Source: Paenibacillus lemnae (GTDB taxonomy: Bacteria; Bacillota; Bacilli; Paenibacillales; Paenibacillaceae). From it: DNA of 64,000 nt. Positions 36,990 through 47,200 of the stretch are shown here, one piece after another; the stretch's first letter is position 1; each line of letters starts with the position of its first letter. The notes under the pieces are model-generated. The model saw only the letters and a program-made list of their open reading frames with translations, did no database searches and was not told where the DNA came from. The DNA lies in the NCBI RefSeq assembly GCF_012933385.1, contig NZ_JABBPN010000012.1, positions 78,277 through 142,276 of the forward strand. Direction: 5' to 3'. Position numbers and translations under genes: made by a program.

Positions 36990-38837
36990 ATGAATAGAAT
37001 TATACATCTTGTCCGTGAACGATTCTCCAGACATATTCAGACCCGGCTGACCGCTTATTTTCTGCTGATTCTGCTTCCGCTTGTCGTCATCAGCCTGTTT
37101 GCCGTGGAGCGGTCGCGGGGAATCTTGTATGACCAGGCTGTGGAAAGAACGGAAATGGCCCTAGCCTCGGCTATGAACCATTATGATCTGGCCCTGCAGA
37201 ATGTAGAAGAAATCTCCACACTGATTGCAGCCGATCCGACGCTAAATGAACTGCTTAATCAAAACAGTACCGGTTTTTCCCCAGCTTCCATCCTGGATTT
37301 CTCCTATGTTCTGCAGCAGCTGTCCAACTCCGTGTCGGTCAATCGATTTATTTCCCAAATCTCGGTGTATCATCAAGCTTCCCAAATGATGATCTCCACC
37401 CATTTTGGCGGACGGAAGCTGAACTCGGAGCCGGAGCAGGCCTGGCTGGTGGAAGCAGCACGCAGGAACGGAACCGGCATTTCGTATGTTACAGCGACTT
37501 CCCCGGTCACAGAGATGCGGAGCTTCGGTAGATTGATCGGTACGGACAGTGTTTCCTTGATCCGGTCTATGGACCTGTATAACAGCGACCGGCAGTCGAA
37601 TCTCCTTGTGGTGACCTATAATCAAAGCAAGCTGTTGAATATCCTGAAGACACTGCTGCCGTCAGACAACAGCAAGGTATTCCTGATGAATGACAAGGGA
37701 GAAATCATTGCCCAGCTCGGAGCTGGAAGACAACCAGGAATGAGCGTTTCACAGAATGCTCCAGCAGGGCAGATGATGGAGGTGACACAGACTTCCGGAT
37801 ATTCCGGATGGAGACTGTCGCTGGTACAGCCCAAAGACGAGCTGTACCTTGAAACGGACCAGCTTCGCTTGTTTACGTTTGGCATTATCGTACTCAGCAT
37901 CTTATTGGCATTTATCATTTCATGGGTTGTATACAGCGGCATTGCATCCCCGGTGCTCAAGCTTTCTAGGGGGATCAAGCGCTTGAGCAGCGGAGATATG
38001 AGCGTACAGGTGGACAACCGCCGGAAAGATGAATTCGGATTCCTGATCCAGTCCTTTAACCGGATGGTGACCGTTCAGAAGCATCTCATTGAAGACCATT
38101 ACGAACAGCAGCTCAGGCTGACCACAACCGAGCTCAAGTTCCTGCAATCCCAGATCAATCCCCATTTTCTATACAATACCCTCGACTCCATCTACTGGTC
38201 GGCCAAAAACTACGAGGCGGAGGAGATCAGTGAAATGGTCATGAATCTTTCCCGTTTCTTTCGGCTCAGTCTCGATAAAGGAAGGCAGCTGTTTACCCTT
38301 GAGGAAAGCATTCAGCATCTGCACTATTATCTCCGCATTCAGCAGCTCAGGTTTCTGGACAGCTTTGAAGTGGAGTATGACATCCATGAAGATACCCGGG
38401 CGCTTCACATTTTAAAGCTGCTTCTTCAGCCCCTGGTGGAAAACGCAATTCTCCATGGCATGGAAGGAAGGACAGAGGGGGGGCGCCTGGTCATTTCCAG
38501 CGAAATTATAGAGGAACTGCTTGTCATCAAGGTATGGGATAACGGACCAGGAATCGGGGAAGATCGTCTAAGCTATATCAAGAATGAGCTGGAACGGATG
38601 GAGAACCGCAGCCTCTCCTCCCTCTCTCTGGATCAGGAGCATGCCAATGATTTGTTTGGCCTGCGAAACGTCTACACGAGAATCCGCCTGTATTACGGGG
38701 AACGTGCAGGCCTTGAAATTTACAGTCATTCGGCTGAGGGGGCTGGCACCACGGCAGTCATCTCGCTTCCGCTTGAGGTCTGTTATCACGGAATTCAGCA
38801 AGAGCAGAAAGAGAACCGGGGAGGATTGGTGTTATGA
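36990..38837 (+). CDS. Sensor histidine kinase, YesM family
   Basis: 615 residues from ATG 36990 (GGAGG 9 bases upstream). Transmembrane segments at about 20-40 (TAYFLLILLPLVVISLF) and 295-318 bracket an extracellular Cache-type sensor. A HAMP domain (about 318-370; SPVLKLSRGIKRLSSGD) leads to the HisKA_7TM-like/His_kinase module with phospho-His392 in QINPHFLYNTLD, then VENAILHGME and DNGPGIGEDR of the ATPase domain. It senses an extracellular sugar or cell-wall fragment and phosphorylates the regulator encoded next. Stop and next start overlap (ATGA), indicating coupling. Confidence 0.93.
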   Translation: MNRIIHLVRERFSRHIQTRLTAYFLLILLPLVVISLFAVERSRGILYDQAVERTEMALASAMNHYDLALQNVEEISTLIAADPTLNELLNQNSTGFSPASILDFSYVLQQLSNSVSVNRFISQISVYHQASQMMISTHFGGRKLNSEPEQAWLVEAARRNGTGISYVTATSPVTEMRSFGRLIGTDSVSLIRSMDLYNSDRQSNLLVVTYNQSKLLNILKTLLPSDNSKVFLMNDKGEIIAQLGAGRQPGMSVSQNAPAGQMMEVTQTSGYSGWRLSLVQPKDELYLETDQLRLFTFGIIVLSILLAFIISWVVYSGIASPVLKLSRGIKRLSSGDMSVQVDNRRKDEFGFLIQSFNRMVTVQKHLIEDHYEQQLRLTTTELKFLQSQINPHFLYNTLDSIYWSAKNYEAEEISEMVMNLSRFFRLSLDKGRQLFTLEESIQHLHYYLRIQQLRFLDSFEVEYDIHEDTRALHILKLLLQPLVENAILHGMEGRTEGGRLVISSEIIEELLVIKVWDNGPGIGEDRLSYIKNELERMENRSLSSLSLDQEHANDLFGLRNVYTRIRLYYGERAGLEIYSHSAEGAGTTAVISLPLEVCYHGIQQEQKENRGGLVL

Positions 38838-40450
38838 AGCTGTTTATTGTGGAGGATGAACCACGTCTCAGAAATGCTATGGCCCATCATATTCCATGGG
38901 AGGATCATGGCATTGAGGTGGTAGGATTGGCTGCCAATGGGCTTGAGGCGCTGAAGATGACGGAGCGCAGGATGCCGGATCTCCTGCTGCTCGACATTCA
39001 GATGCCGGAGATGGATGGCCTGACCTTGATCCGGAGGCTGAAGGAGCAGCAGAAGCAGAGGACGGCGTTCACCAAAATGATTATTTTAAGCGGTCATGAT
39101 AATTTCGCATACGCACAGGAGGCCTTGAAGTACGGGGTATCCCGATATCTGCTGAAACCGGCGGGAGAGGAAGAGATTCTGCAGGCCGTTCTGGATGCAA
39201 GAAGCTGTTTAAGAGAAGAGCTGGAACGCTGGCGCAGGACGATGGAACTGGAGAAGAAATGGACGGAGCATATGCCGAGTCTGCAGACTCAATTTATGTG
39301 GGATTGGGTGGGTGGTCGGCTGAGTGAACGTGAGCTGCTGGACCGCGGACAGCAGCTGCAGCTCAGCTTTACGGAACAAGACAGCTTTGCAGCTGTAGTC
39401 ATTGGTCTAGATCCATTACTTGAGGAAGAGTGCAGGTTCAGTAGAGATGACGCAGAGCTGCTGCAGTTCACCATTGGCTGTCTGGCCAAGGAACTGCTTC
39501 CGGCCGCCTCGGTATGGGTATGCAAGGCTCCCGAAGATGACCTGCTGCTGATTATGAAGGCTGAAGAAGGGCAGCGCGGCAAGGATTTTATGTTTCATGT
39601 CCAAACGGCGGCTGTCCGTCTGCTGTCCCATACGAGGGAAATTCTGAAAGTGACAGCGAGTGCCGGGATCTGCGGAGGACCCGGTCAACTGGATCAAATG
39701 CCCCGTCTGTATGCCGAGGCTTGCCAGGCGCTGCAGGAAAGAGTCATCTACGGACCGGATATTGCGATTCCTTATAAAGAAATGAGGATGAGGGAGCGTT
39801 CCGCGTGGACGGGTCATCATCGGCTGGAGCGGCTGCTGGAGACCGCCTTGGAAACTGGAAACGATAGTGGTGTGCGCGAGGCTGTGGATGGAATCTGGAT
39901 GCAGATGATTGAGCCTGCCTCCAGCGCGCATCAGTTCCAGGAGTCCTTTCTGTACATTATCAGCTTGTTAACACGCATTGTGGTGAAGCAAGGCTGGAGT
40001 GTGTGCGAAGTCGCAGAAGAGGAATGGGCCTATTTTCAAAATATACATCTGCTGCACACCCGCGACCAGGCCCGTACCTGGCTGGAGCGTACCGCGCTGC
40101 GGATTGCGGAATACAGCAGGAATCAGCGGAGTAACAGCAGCCATCAGCTGGTTTCACAGATGCAGGAGATGATATCAAAAGAAATACATCAGGATCTCAC
40201 CCTGCATACCATTTCGGACCGGCTGTATGTCAACTCCTCCTATCTCAGCCGCTTGTTCAAGCAGGAGGCAGGAATGTCGTTTTCGTCCTATGTCACTGCT
40301 CAAAAAATGGAAAGAGCCAAAGCCGCTCTTCAACAGGGACATAAAGTGTATCATGCTGCCAGGATAACGGGTTACCGGGATGTCAGCTACTTTACCAAAG
40401 TGTTCCGTAAATACTGGGGGGTAACTCCAGGCGGAATCAAGCCGCTTTAA
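38834..40450 (+). CDS. Response regulator, YesN/AraC type
   Basis: 538 residues. Receiver domain 1-120 with phospho-Asp54 in LLLDIQMPEMDG and the lysine in RYLLKPAGEEE. A middle region (about 150-420) of the YesN type is followed by an AraC HTH pair at about 435-538 (LHTISDRLYVNSSYLSRLFKQE, ARITGYRDVSYFTKVFRKY). It overlaps the kinase gene by 4 bases. It should activate the transporter genes downstream, which begin after a terminator 151 bases further on. Confidence 0.93.
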   Translation: MKLFIVEDEPRLRNAMAHHIPWEDHGIEVVGLAANGLEALKMTERRMPDLLLLDIQMPEMDGLTLIRRLKEQQKQRTAFTKMIILSGHDNFAYAQEALKYGVSRYLLKPAGEEEILQAVLDARSCLREELERWRRTMELEKKWTEHMPSLQTQFMWDWVGGRLSERELLDRGQQLQLSFTEQDSFAAVVIGLDPLLEEECRFSRDDAELLQFTIGCLAKELLPAASVWVCKAPEDDLLLIMKAEEGQRGKDFMFHVQTAAVRLLSHTREILKVTASAGICGGPGQLDQMPRLYAEACQALQERVIYGPDIAIPYKEMRMRERSAWTGHHRLERLLETALETGNDSGVREAVDGIWMQMIEPASSAHQFQESFLYIISLLTRIVVKQGWSVCEVAEEEWAYFQNIHLLHTRDQARTWLERTALRIAEYSRNQRSNSSHQLVSQMQEMISKEIHQDLTLHTISDRLYVNSSYLSRLFKQEAGMSFSSYVTAQKMERAKAALQQGHKVYHAARITGYRDVSYFTKVFRKYWGVTPGGIKPL

Positions 40451-40455
40451 CACGG

Positions 40456-40488
40456 AATCCCGGAGCGTAGGGCGCTTCGGGATTTTTG
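40456..40488 (+). terminator. Terminator after the two-component system
   Basis: AATCCCGGAGCG and CGCTTCGGGATT pair with one mismatch around a 5-base loop, then TTTTT shared with the stem end. Confidence 0.8.
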
Positions 40489-40601
40489 TTCTTCGCCTAA
40501 AGAGGCATGAAACTACCAGAAAAGGTCATGACTGTCACCTATTCTGCTTCAGGTCACCCCACTTACAATGGATTATACATCAAGCACAAGGGGGGAGATC
40601 G

Positions 40602-41558
40602 ATGAAGCCGGAGAAGGATAAGCCGCAAGCTGGGACTGGCAAGAAGGCATACATGCCAACGCTGGCCAGAGACATACGTAAGGAATGGGATTTGTATCTG
40701 CTGCTGATCCCGGGGATTCTGTTCATTTTGCTGTTCAAGTACACCCCCATGTACGGCATTATTATTGCGTTTAAAGATTTCAATATTTTCACAGGCTTCG
40801 CGGACAGTCCATGGGTAGGCTGGAAGCATTTCGAGAAGCTGTTCACTTCGCCCGATTTCTCCAGAGTGTTTCAAAATACAGTCATCATCAGTCTACTGAA
40901 AATTATCATCCTGTTTCCGCTGCCGATTGTCATTGCACTTATGCTGAATGAAATGAAAAATATGATGTTTAAACGGTCGGTTCAGACCGTCATTTACCTT
41001 CCTCACTTTCTGTCCTGGGTGATCGTGAGCGGTTTATTTATTGATCTGCTGTCTGTTAACGGCGGCCTGGTGAACAAATTGCTGAATTCTATGGGGATGG
41101 AATCGGTCGCCTTCTTCCTCGATAACAGTGTCTTTCGAAGTGTGCTGGTGACCTCGGCGGGCTGGAAGGAGACGGGATGGAGCACCATTGTATACCTGGC
41201 TGCCTTTTCCATGATTGACCCGGCGCTTTATGAAGCAGCAAAAATCGACGGTGCGAGCAAGTGGAAGCAGCTGTGGCATATCACGCTACCTGGCATTGCG
41301 CCCATCATCATCCTGATGTTCATTCTCAGGCTGGGAAATATTTTGGAGGCCGGCACGGAGCAGATTCTCGTCATGTACAATCCCGTTGTCTACAAAGTAT
41401 CGGATGTCATCGGCACTTATGTATACAGGCAGGGTCTTGGCAATCAGGATTACAGCTTTACCACAGCGGTAGGTCTATTCGAAGCCGTTATTTCGTTCAC
41501 ACTGGTCGTAGTTGGCAATTCACTCAGCAAAAAATACCTGCAGCGTGGAATCTGGTAA
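40602..41558 (+). CDS. ABC sugar permease, LplB type (second importer)
   Basis: 318 residues, six hydrophobic segments (LYLLLIPGILFILLFKYTPM first) and EAA loop YEAAKIDGASKWKQLWHITL. GGGGGGAG lies shortly ahead of the ATG. First of a three-gene unit permease - permease - binding protein, under probable control of the YesMN-type pair upstream. Similar in layout to the importer at 28-30 kb but with the binding protein last instead of first. Confidence 0.92.
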   Translation: MKPEKDKPQAGTGKKAYMPTLARDIRKEWDLYLLLIPGILFILLFKYTPMYGIIIAFKDFNIFTGFADSPWVGWKHFEKLFTSPDFSRVFQNTVIISLLKIIILFPLPIVIALMLNEMKNMMFKRSVQTVIYLPHFLSWVIVSGLFIDLLSVNGGLVNKLLNSMGMESVAFFLDNSVFRSVLVTSAGWKETGWSTIVYLAAFSMIDPALYEAAKIDGASKWKQLWHITLPGIAPIIILMFILRLGNILEAGTEQILVMYNPVVYKVSDVIGTYVYRQGLGNQDYSFTTAVGLFEAVISFTLVVVGNSLSKKYLQRGIW

Positions 41559-41574
41559 GGAAGGAGATGTGTTT

Positions 41575-42507
41575 ATGCAGTTGATGAAGCAGGACCTCGA
41601 TTTGAAAAAGATCACTGCCGGAGCAGGAGGAAATGCGATAAAATCCTCCCCCGGTGAGAAGCTGTTTGCTGCATTCAATTACGCTTTCTTTATCTTGATG
41701 GGCATGACGACGATGCTGCCGTTCATCAATCTGCTGGCCAAGTCGTTAAGCAGTGAGCAGGCGGTAGTGTCGGGACGTGTAGGCTTGTTCCCGATCGGCA
41801 TCCAGTTTGAAACGTATTATTATGTGCTCCAGGATTCCATGTTTCTTACTTCACTTCGAACCTCGGTGCTTCTAACCGTCATCGGCACGGCGCTTAGTCT
41901 GTTCATGACGACAATCACCGCTTATCCGCTGTCCAAAACCCGGCTCCGGGGAAGGAAGTGGCTGCTGCTCATGTTCGTGTTCACGATGCTGTTCAGCGGA
42001 GGGCTGATTCCGACTTATCTGCTGATGCAAAATCTGAACTTGGTCAATACGCTGCCGGTGCTCTTCCTGCCGGCTATGGTCAACGTGTTTAACATGCTGA
42101 TTATAAAAAATTATTTTGAAGGGCTGCCGGAGTCGCTGGAGGAGTCAGCCAAGCTCGACGGCGCAGGAAATATCCGAATCCTAATCCATATTATCCTCCC
42201 ACTGTCCCTGCCCGTGCTGGCAACGATCGCTTTGTTCTTCGCCGTAGCCTTCTGGAATGATTACTTTGCTGCCATGATCTACATAACCAATCCGGAGCTC
42301 AAGCCGCTGCAGCTGTATCTCAAGGAATTGATCGTATCCTCGGGGGGAGAGTTTTTGAAAAACAATGTAGATGCCGCCATCAATATGACACCTCAGTCGA
42401 TTCAGGCTTCTTCTATATTATTGGCCACAATCCCTATTCTGCTGGTCTACCCGTTTCTGCAAAAGTATTTCGTTAAAGGGGTGCTGGTCGGCTCCGTCAA
42501 GGGGTAA
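41575..42507 (+). CDS. ABC sugar permease, LplC/YtcP type (second importer)
   Basis: 310 residues from ATG 41575 (AAGGAAGGAG upstream). In-frame starts further upstream lie inside the previous gene and were rejected. Six hydrophobic segments, EAA loop EESAKLDGAGNIRILIHI, and family ending YPFLQKYFVKGVLVGSVKG. It forms the pore with the preceding permease, 16 bases upstream. Confidence 0.92.
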   Translation: MQLMKQDLDLKKITAGAGGNAIKSSPGEKLFAAFNYAFFILMGMTTMLPFINLLAKSLSSEQAVVSGRVGLFPIGIQFETYYYVLQDSMFLTSLRTSVLLTVIGTALSLFMTTITAYPLSKTRLRGRKWLLLMFVFTMLFSGGLIPTYLLMQNLNLVNTLPVLFLPAMVNVFNMLIIKNYFEGLPESLEESAKLDGAGNIRILIHIILPLSLPVLATIALFFAVAFWNDYFAAMIYITNPELKPLQLYLKELIVSSGGEFLKNNVDAAINMTPQSIQASSILLATIPILLVYPFLQKYFVKGVLVGSVKG

Positions 42508-42595
42508 GCCGATATTCTTTAAAGGCGGTGATGCCGGGATCAATCGTGGATAGACGGAGAATCTTCACATTTCATCAATCCAGGGAGGTTATCGT

Positions 42596-44107
42596 ATGGC
42601 AAAAAAATCAACCCTTCTCACCTTGCTGCTCGGCGTAAGCCTGGCACTGTCAGGATGCGGCGGAGGCGCAGAGACTCCCGCGTCACCGGGAGCGGATCCA
42701 GCTCCACAGCCTTCAGGTACACCATCGGAGCCGAAAGAAGAGGCTAAGCCGGAAATCCGCATGATCATGCAGTACGGCCTGTTTGATCCGGCCAAAGAAT
42801 TCACGAGCAAGTATATTACGGAGAAAACAGGGTATCCCGTTCAATATGAAATGCTGCCAGCGGAAAATGCCGATGAGAAGCTGAACCTGCTCGTGGCAAA
42901 CAAGGAAAACTTTGATGTGATGAAGCTTAATGCGGCCCAGTTCTATAATTTGGCTACCTCAGGAGCTCTAGAACCAATGGATGAGCTGCTGGAAGCTCAC
43001 GGCAATCATATTAATCAGGCGATCAAACCGGAATCATGGGAAAGCGCCACAATTGACGGCAAGAAATATGCTATCCCGGAGACCGGTTCAGGAGTAAGTA
43101 TTGGGGAGGAACTGATCATCCGCCAGGATTGGCTGGATGAGCTGGGCTTAAGCGTCCCGACTAATGCTGACGAGCTTTACAATGTCCTGAAAACGATCAA
43201 GGAGAAGAAAAATGTAATTCCGCTGACGGGCAGCAAGGACTCTATTTATGGAGACATTGCAACCACGTTCGGAGTACTTACAGACTGGAAGGAAGTAGAC
43301 GGCAAGCTGGTGCATAAAGCGGAGCAGCCGGAGATGAAAGAATTTCTTGGCTATATGAATAAGCTGTATGCAGAGGGCCTGCTGGATACCGAAATGCCGA
43401 TCAATACGGCACAGAAGGCGATCGAGAAATTCGCCAGCGGCAAGGCAGCGGCATACAAGCTGGCCTGGTGGAATGCGGGAAGCACAATAGCTGCGCTGAA
43501 TGAAAGCAATCCGGATGCAAAAGTGAGCGTCATTCCTTATCTGAAAGGTAAAGATGGCAAGGCGGTCGTTGGAGCCAATGCCAATACGACATGGTTTATT
43601 GCCATTCCGAAAGCTTCCAAGCATAAAGAAGATGCGGTGAAGTTTCTGAATGCCAAGCTGGAGCCTGAAACCTTTAAAGGTCTGGCGATCGGTGAAGAGG
43701 GCGTGCATCACGAGGTGAAGGACGGCAAGTATTATCCGATCCTGCCGAAATTTAATGATGATCTGAACAATGCCAGTGCTTTTATGACAGGCGTGGATGA
43801 AGAGAAATATCCGATCTATTGGCAGGCACGTGTCCGCAAGGATCCGGTGCTGCAGAATTATTTCGAGACCTTCCAGAAGAATGCAGAAGGACTGGTCGTA
43901 GTCGATCCGATGTCTACGGCACCGCCGATCGATGCTGTATCGAGAAACACATTGAAGCTCAGAACCCTGCTGGATGATAATGCATTAAAATTTATTACCG
44001 GTTCCGAACCGCTGGAAAGTTACGATACCTTCCTGGCACAGTGGCGGGCCGAGGGAGGAGAGGATATGGTCAAGGCAGCGAATGAGTGGTACCAGTCTGC
44101 CCAATAA
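42596..44107 (+). CDS. ABC importer binding lipoprotein (second importer)
   Basis: 503 residues. Signal with lipobox LALSGC (Cys near 21), then a Gly/Pro/Ala linker (GGGAETPASPGADPAPQP) and an LplA-type binding domain with DEKLNLLVANKENFDVMKL and IRQDWLDELGLSVP. Unlike the other three binding proteins of the window, the Asp/Asn-rich calcium-like loop is missing; the stretch reads EKKNVIPLTGSKDS. GGGAGGT precedes the ATG. A terminator follows, before the surface enzyme gene. Confidence 0.9.
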   Translation: MAKKSTLLTLLLGVSLALSGCGGGAETPASPGADPAPQPSGTPSEPKEEAKPEIRMIMQYGLFDPAKEFTSKYITEKTGYPVQYEMLPAENADEKLNLLVANKENFDVMKLNAAQFYNLATSGALEPMDELLEAHGNHINQAIKPESWESATIDGKKYAIPETGSGVSIGEELIIRQDWLDELGLSVPTNADELYNVLKTIKEKKNVIPLTGSKDSIYGDIATTFGVLTDWKEVDGKLVHKAEQPEMKEFLGYMNKLYAEGLLDTEMPINTAQKAIEKFASGKAAAYKLAWWNAGSTIAALNESNPDAKVSVIPYLKGKDGKAVVGANANTTWFIAIPKASKHKEDAVKFLNAKLEPETFKGLAIGEEGVHHEVKDGKYYPILPKFNDDLNNASAFMTGVDEEKYPIYWQARVRKDPVLQNYFETFQKNAEGLVVVDPMSTAPPIDAVSRNTLKLRTLLDDNALKFITGSEPLESYDTFLAQWRAEGGEDMVKAANEWYQSAQ

Positions 44108-44121
44108 CGATGTATGGAAAC

Positions 44122-44152
44122 AAGCAGTCGGCATGTGTTGCGGCTGCTTTTT
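44122..44152 (+). terminator. Terminator after second importer
   Basis: AAGCAGTCGGCA and TTGCGGCTGCTTTTT pair with G-U and one mismatch around TGTG, followed by a T tract. Confidence 0.65.
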
Positions 44153-44223
44153 CCTCCCTATTCAAGGCTTGAGAAATCGTCTCATGGAGCCTATCCCCTT
44201 ATTCGAAAGGTGGTCTGAATGTA

Positions 44224-47200
44224 ATGAACAAGATTTTGCGGAGGCGGCTGGCCTCCATGCTGAGTGCTGCTCTTATGATCTCATCTGCTGTATTCGGTTT
44301 TGGAACTTCAGGGTTTGCGGCTGAGCGCCCTGAGGGAGGAGAAATGGCATCTGCGGCGGACTCTTCGAGCCCTCATGATTCCTACATGCTGGTATCACAG
44401 CAGGATGGCTTCAGCCTGTCCTTTACGGACATCAACCCTCCAGAAGAGGAACTGCAGCAAAAGGAAGGTTATCTGGCGGTATTTAGTCATGGCGCCAGGG
44501 TAACCGATGATGTCTATGATAACGATGTGCTGGTTCGTGAGCAGGAAGTGGCCATTATCGTGGATTCGGGTGGTATGGTGAGCCAAAAGCACGGCCCTGC
44601 CGATGAGGAGGGAAGTGTCTGGAATCCGGCTGCCACGGTTCCCATTCCGGAGGGCGGCTATATCGTCCTGGCTAAAGATGCAGCCTGGGACGATCAAGGA
44701 TATCGGAAGCCGCTGCATGATCATTTTGCTGCAGGAAGTACCGTTAAGCTAATGTATAACGGAACGGAAATCCTGCCTGGAGAGCTGCCGCCGGGGAACC
44801 CGAGCACAGAACCAGGGCCACCGCCGGATTCTGAGCCTGAGCCTCAGCCCGAGCCGGATCCCGAGCTGCCGCCTGAATTGATTTTGAACACGCCGCCGGA
44901 TTCGGTCGTATACATCCCGCTGCTGGAGGTGTCCGGCTATGTTAACAATGTTACGGAGGATCAAGATATGCGAATTACAATCGATAATACAGAAGTGAAT
45001 ATTAGCGCCAGCGGCAGCTTCAGGCAGAACGTTTACCTCAACCCGGGTCTCAATACCGTTGTCGTTAAGCTGTGGGAAGGACAGAACGAGCTGGCCGTTG
45101 TGCAGTTGAATGCCGTATACGATGCTGAAGGAGCCGGAGCTGATTATATTGAAGTGGAGGCGGCTCCACTGGATATTACGATCGGCGTAGAAGGGCCCCG
45201 CAAGAAATTGGATGTCATCGATCAGGATGTGACGGGCATTTCTAACATCATTGCTCTCTTCTCACGAGATTACGGGGAAAGCCTCATTGTGCCTCAATTT
45301 AATGTAGCGGCAGCTGTCGATGCAAGCAGCCGGGTTACCCAGGTCGTGAATCCGTCTATTAATGGTAAGCCGCCTGTATGGACTGGACCGACTGAGCTCG
45401 AAATTCCTGAAGACGGTTATGTGCTGATGGCCCATGACAACAGCTATGCCGGCAATGATATCAAACGTTTTCTCGCGGAGAAATTTAAAGTCGGTGATTT
45501 CATCAAGCTGCGGAAAAATGGCGAGGTTGTTCCTGTGAGAGAGCTTCAAAGCGGGAATGGTGCGGTAGCAAGACTTAAGCTGGACAATGCGTCCATGTAC
45601 ACAGTGACAGAGCCCCAAACTGTGGTAACAGGACTCATCGAAAATATGGATGACCCTGCTGCCTATACGCTAAAGGTGAACGATGTGGAAGTTCTCTTTA
45701 ATGAGGACGGAAGATTCAGCTATACGCTCATGCTGCAGCCGGGAATCAACTATGGTGATGCCATCATACAAAAGCGGGGAGTGGAGCAGGACCGTCAGAG
45801 TCTGGCTGTCTTTTACCAGCAGGGGCTATCCTCCGGCAAAGACGTAATTCTGTGGGTAGACCAGGCGGCCAATGCCCGCAAATTCCAGAGCAGCGAGGAT
45901 GTAAAGAATTTTCTGGATCAGGCTAAGGCAGCGGGAGTGACTTCCGTGATTCTGGATGTGAAGGGTGTGGAGGGGTTTGTTTCTTATAAGAAGAATGATC
46001 TGACCGGACGTCCATACGTCAGTGAAATCAAAGCACCTCAAAAAGCCGGCGCAAGCCCGGATCTGGATCTGCTGGAGGAGTTCATCACGCACGGTCATGC
46101 ACTGGGGTTAAGCATACATGCCTCCATCAATGATTTTGCAGAAGGGTCTATCGCTCACCAGGAATTTGCGGTGCTGAATGACCACCTCGATTGGGAGGAA
46201 CGGGTGTATTTTGCCGAGAATAACGGGGAAATCAAACGTCTGCGTGAAAATGCGAAACAGGGCTTGGTCGCTTTCGTGAATCCAGCGAATGACGAGGTCA
46301 GGGATTATCAGCTCAAAACCTTTGAAGAGATTATTAAAAATTATGATGTGGACGGCGTCGTGCATGATCGGGGACGCTATGATAACGAAGGCGCTGATTT
46401 CAGTGAAGAAACACGTGTGAAGTTTGAACAGTTCCTGGCAGCAAGAGACAAGCAGCTGGTGAATTGGCCGGAGGTTGTGTTTTACTACGACCAATCTGTT
46501 CGCGTATACGGGCCTTTGATTCAGGATTGGTGGGAGTTCCGCTCAAAGACGATCCAGAGCTTTTTTGCCGAAGTAAAAGATCTGGTGGACGGCTATGAGA
46601 CGGTCAAAGGTAGAAACATTCAGGTCTCTTCTTATGTAGGTTCATGGTATGAAACGTACTATTTAAACGGCGTGAACTGGGGTAGTAAGAACTTCCGCTT
46701 TGATCAGCGTCTGAATCTCCCGGATGAATCCATATATACGCCCGAATATTACGAAACAGGATATATTGAATACCTGGACTTCCTGATGATCGGCGCTTAT
46801 CAGACCACGAGCAGTGAAGTGAAGAAATATATTACGCTTGGCAATATTGTCACGAACGGAGAACTTCCGCTTTATGCGGGAATTGCTTTAAACAATGTCC
46901 AGACACCGGCCATGCAGCGCGAGGTGTTCCAGGCAGGCCTGAGCAGCACGAACGGGTTGATGCTGTTTGATGCATCCCAGGTTAACTGGCCGATTATTAC
47001 CGCAGCCCTGCAGGATAAAGAGTGGGTGAAGGACTATCAGCTGGGCATGAGTCTGCCGGGCAAGCCGGAACAATTTATGGAAGGTGATTTCCACAATGTG
47101 AACCGGGTGGAGGGCAATATCAATGTCATGACCGATTCATTCGGCTACTCCACGGGCAGCAACCGGTTTGGCGTTGAAGTGGTGGTGAATGCAGCAGGAC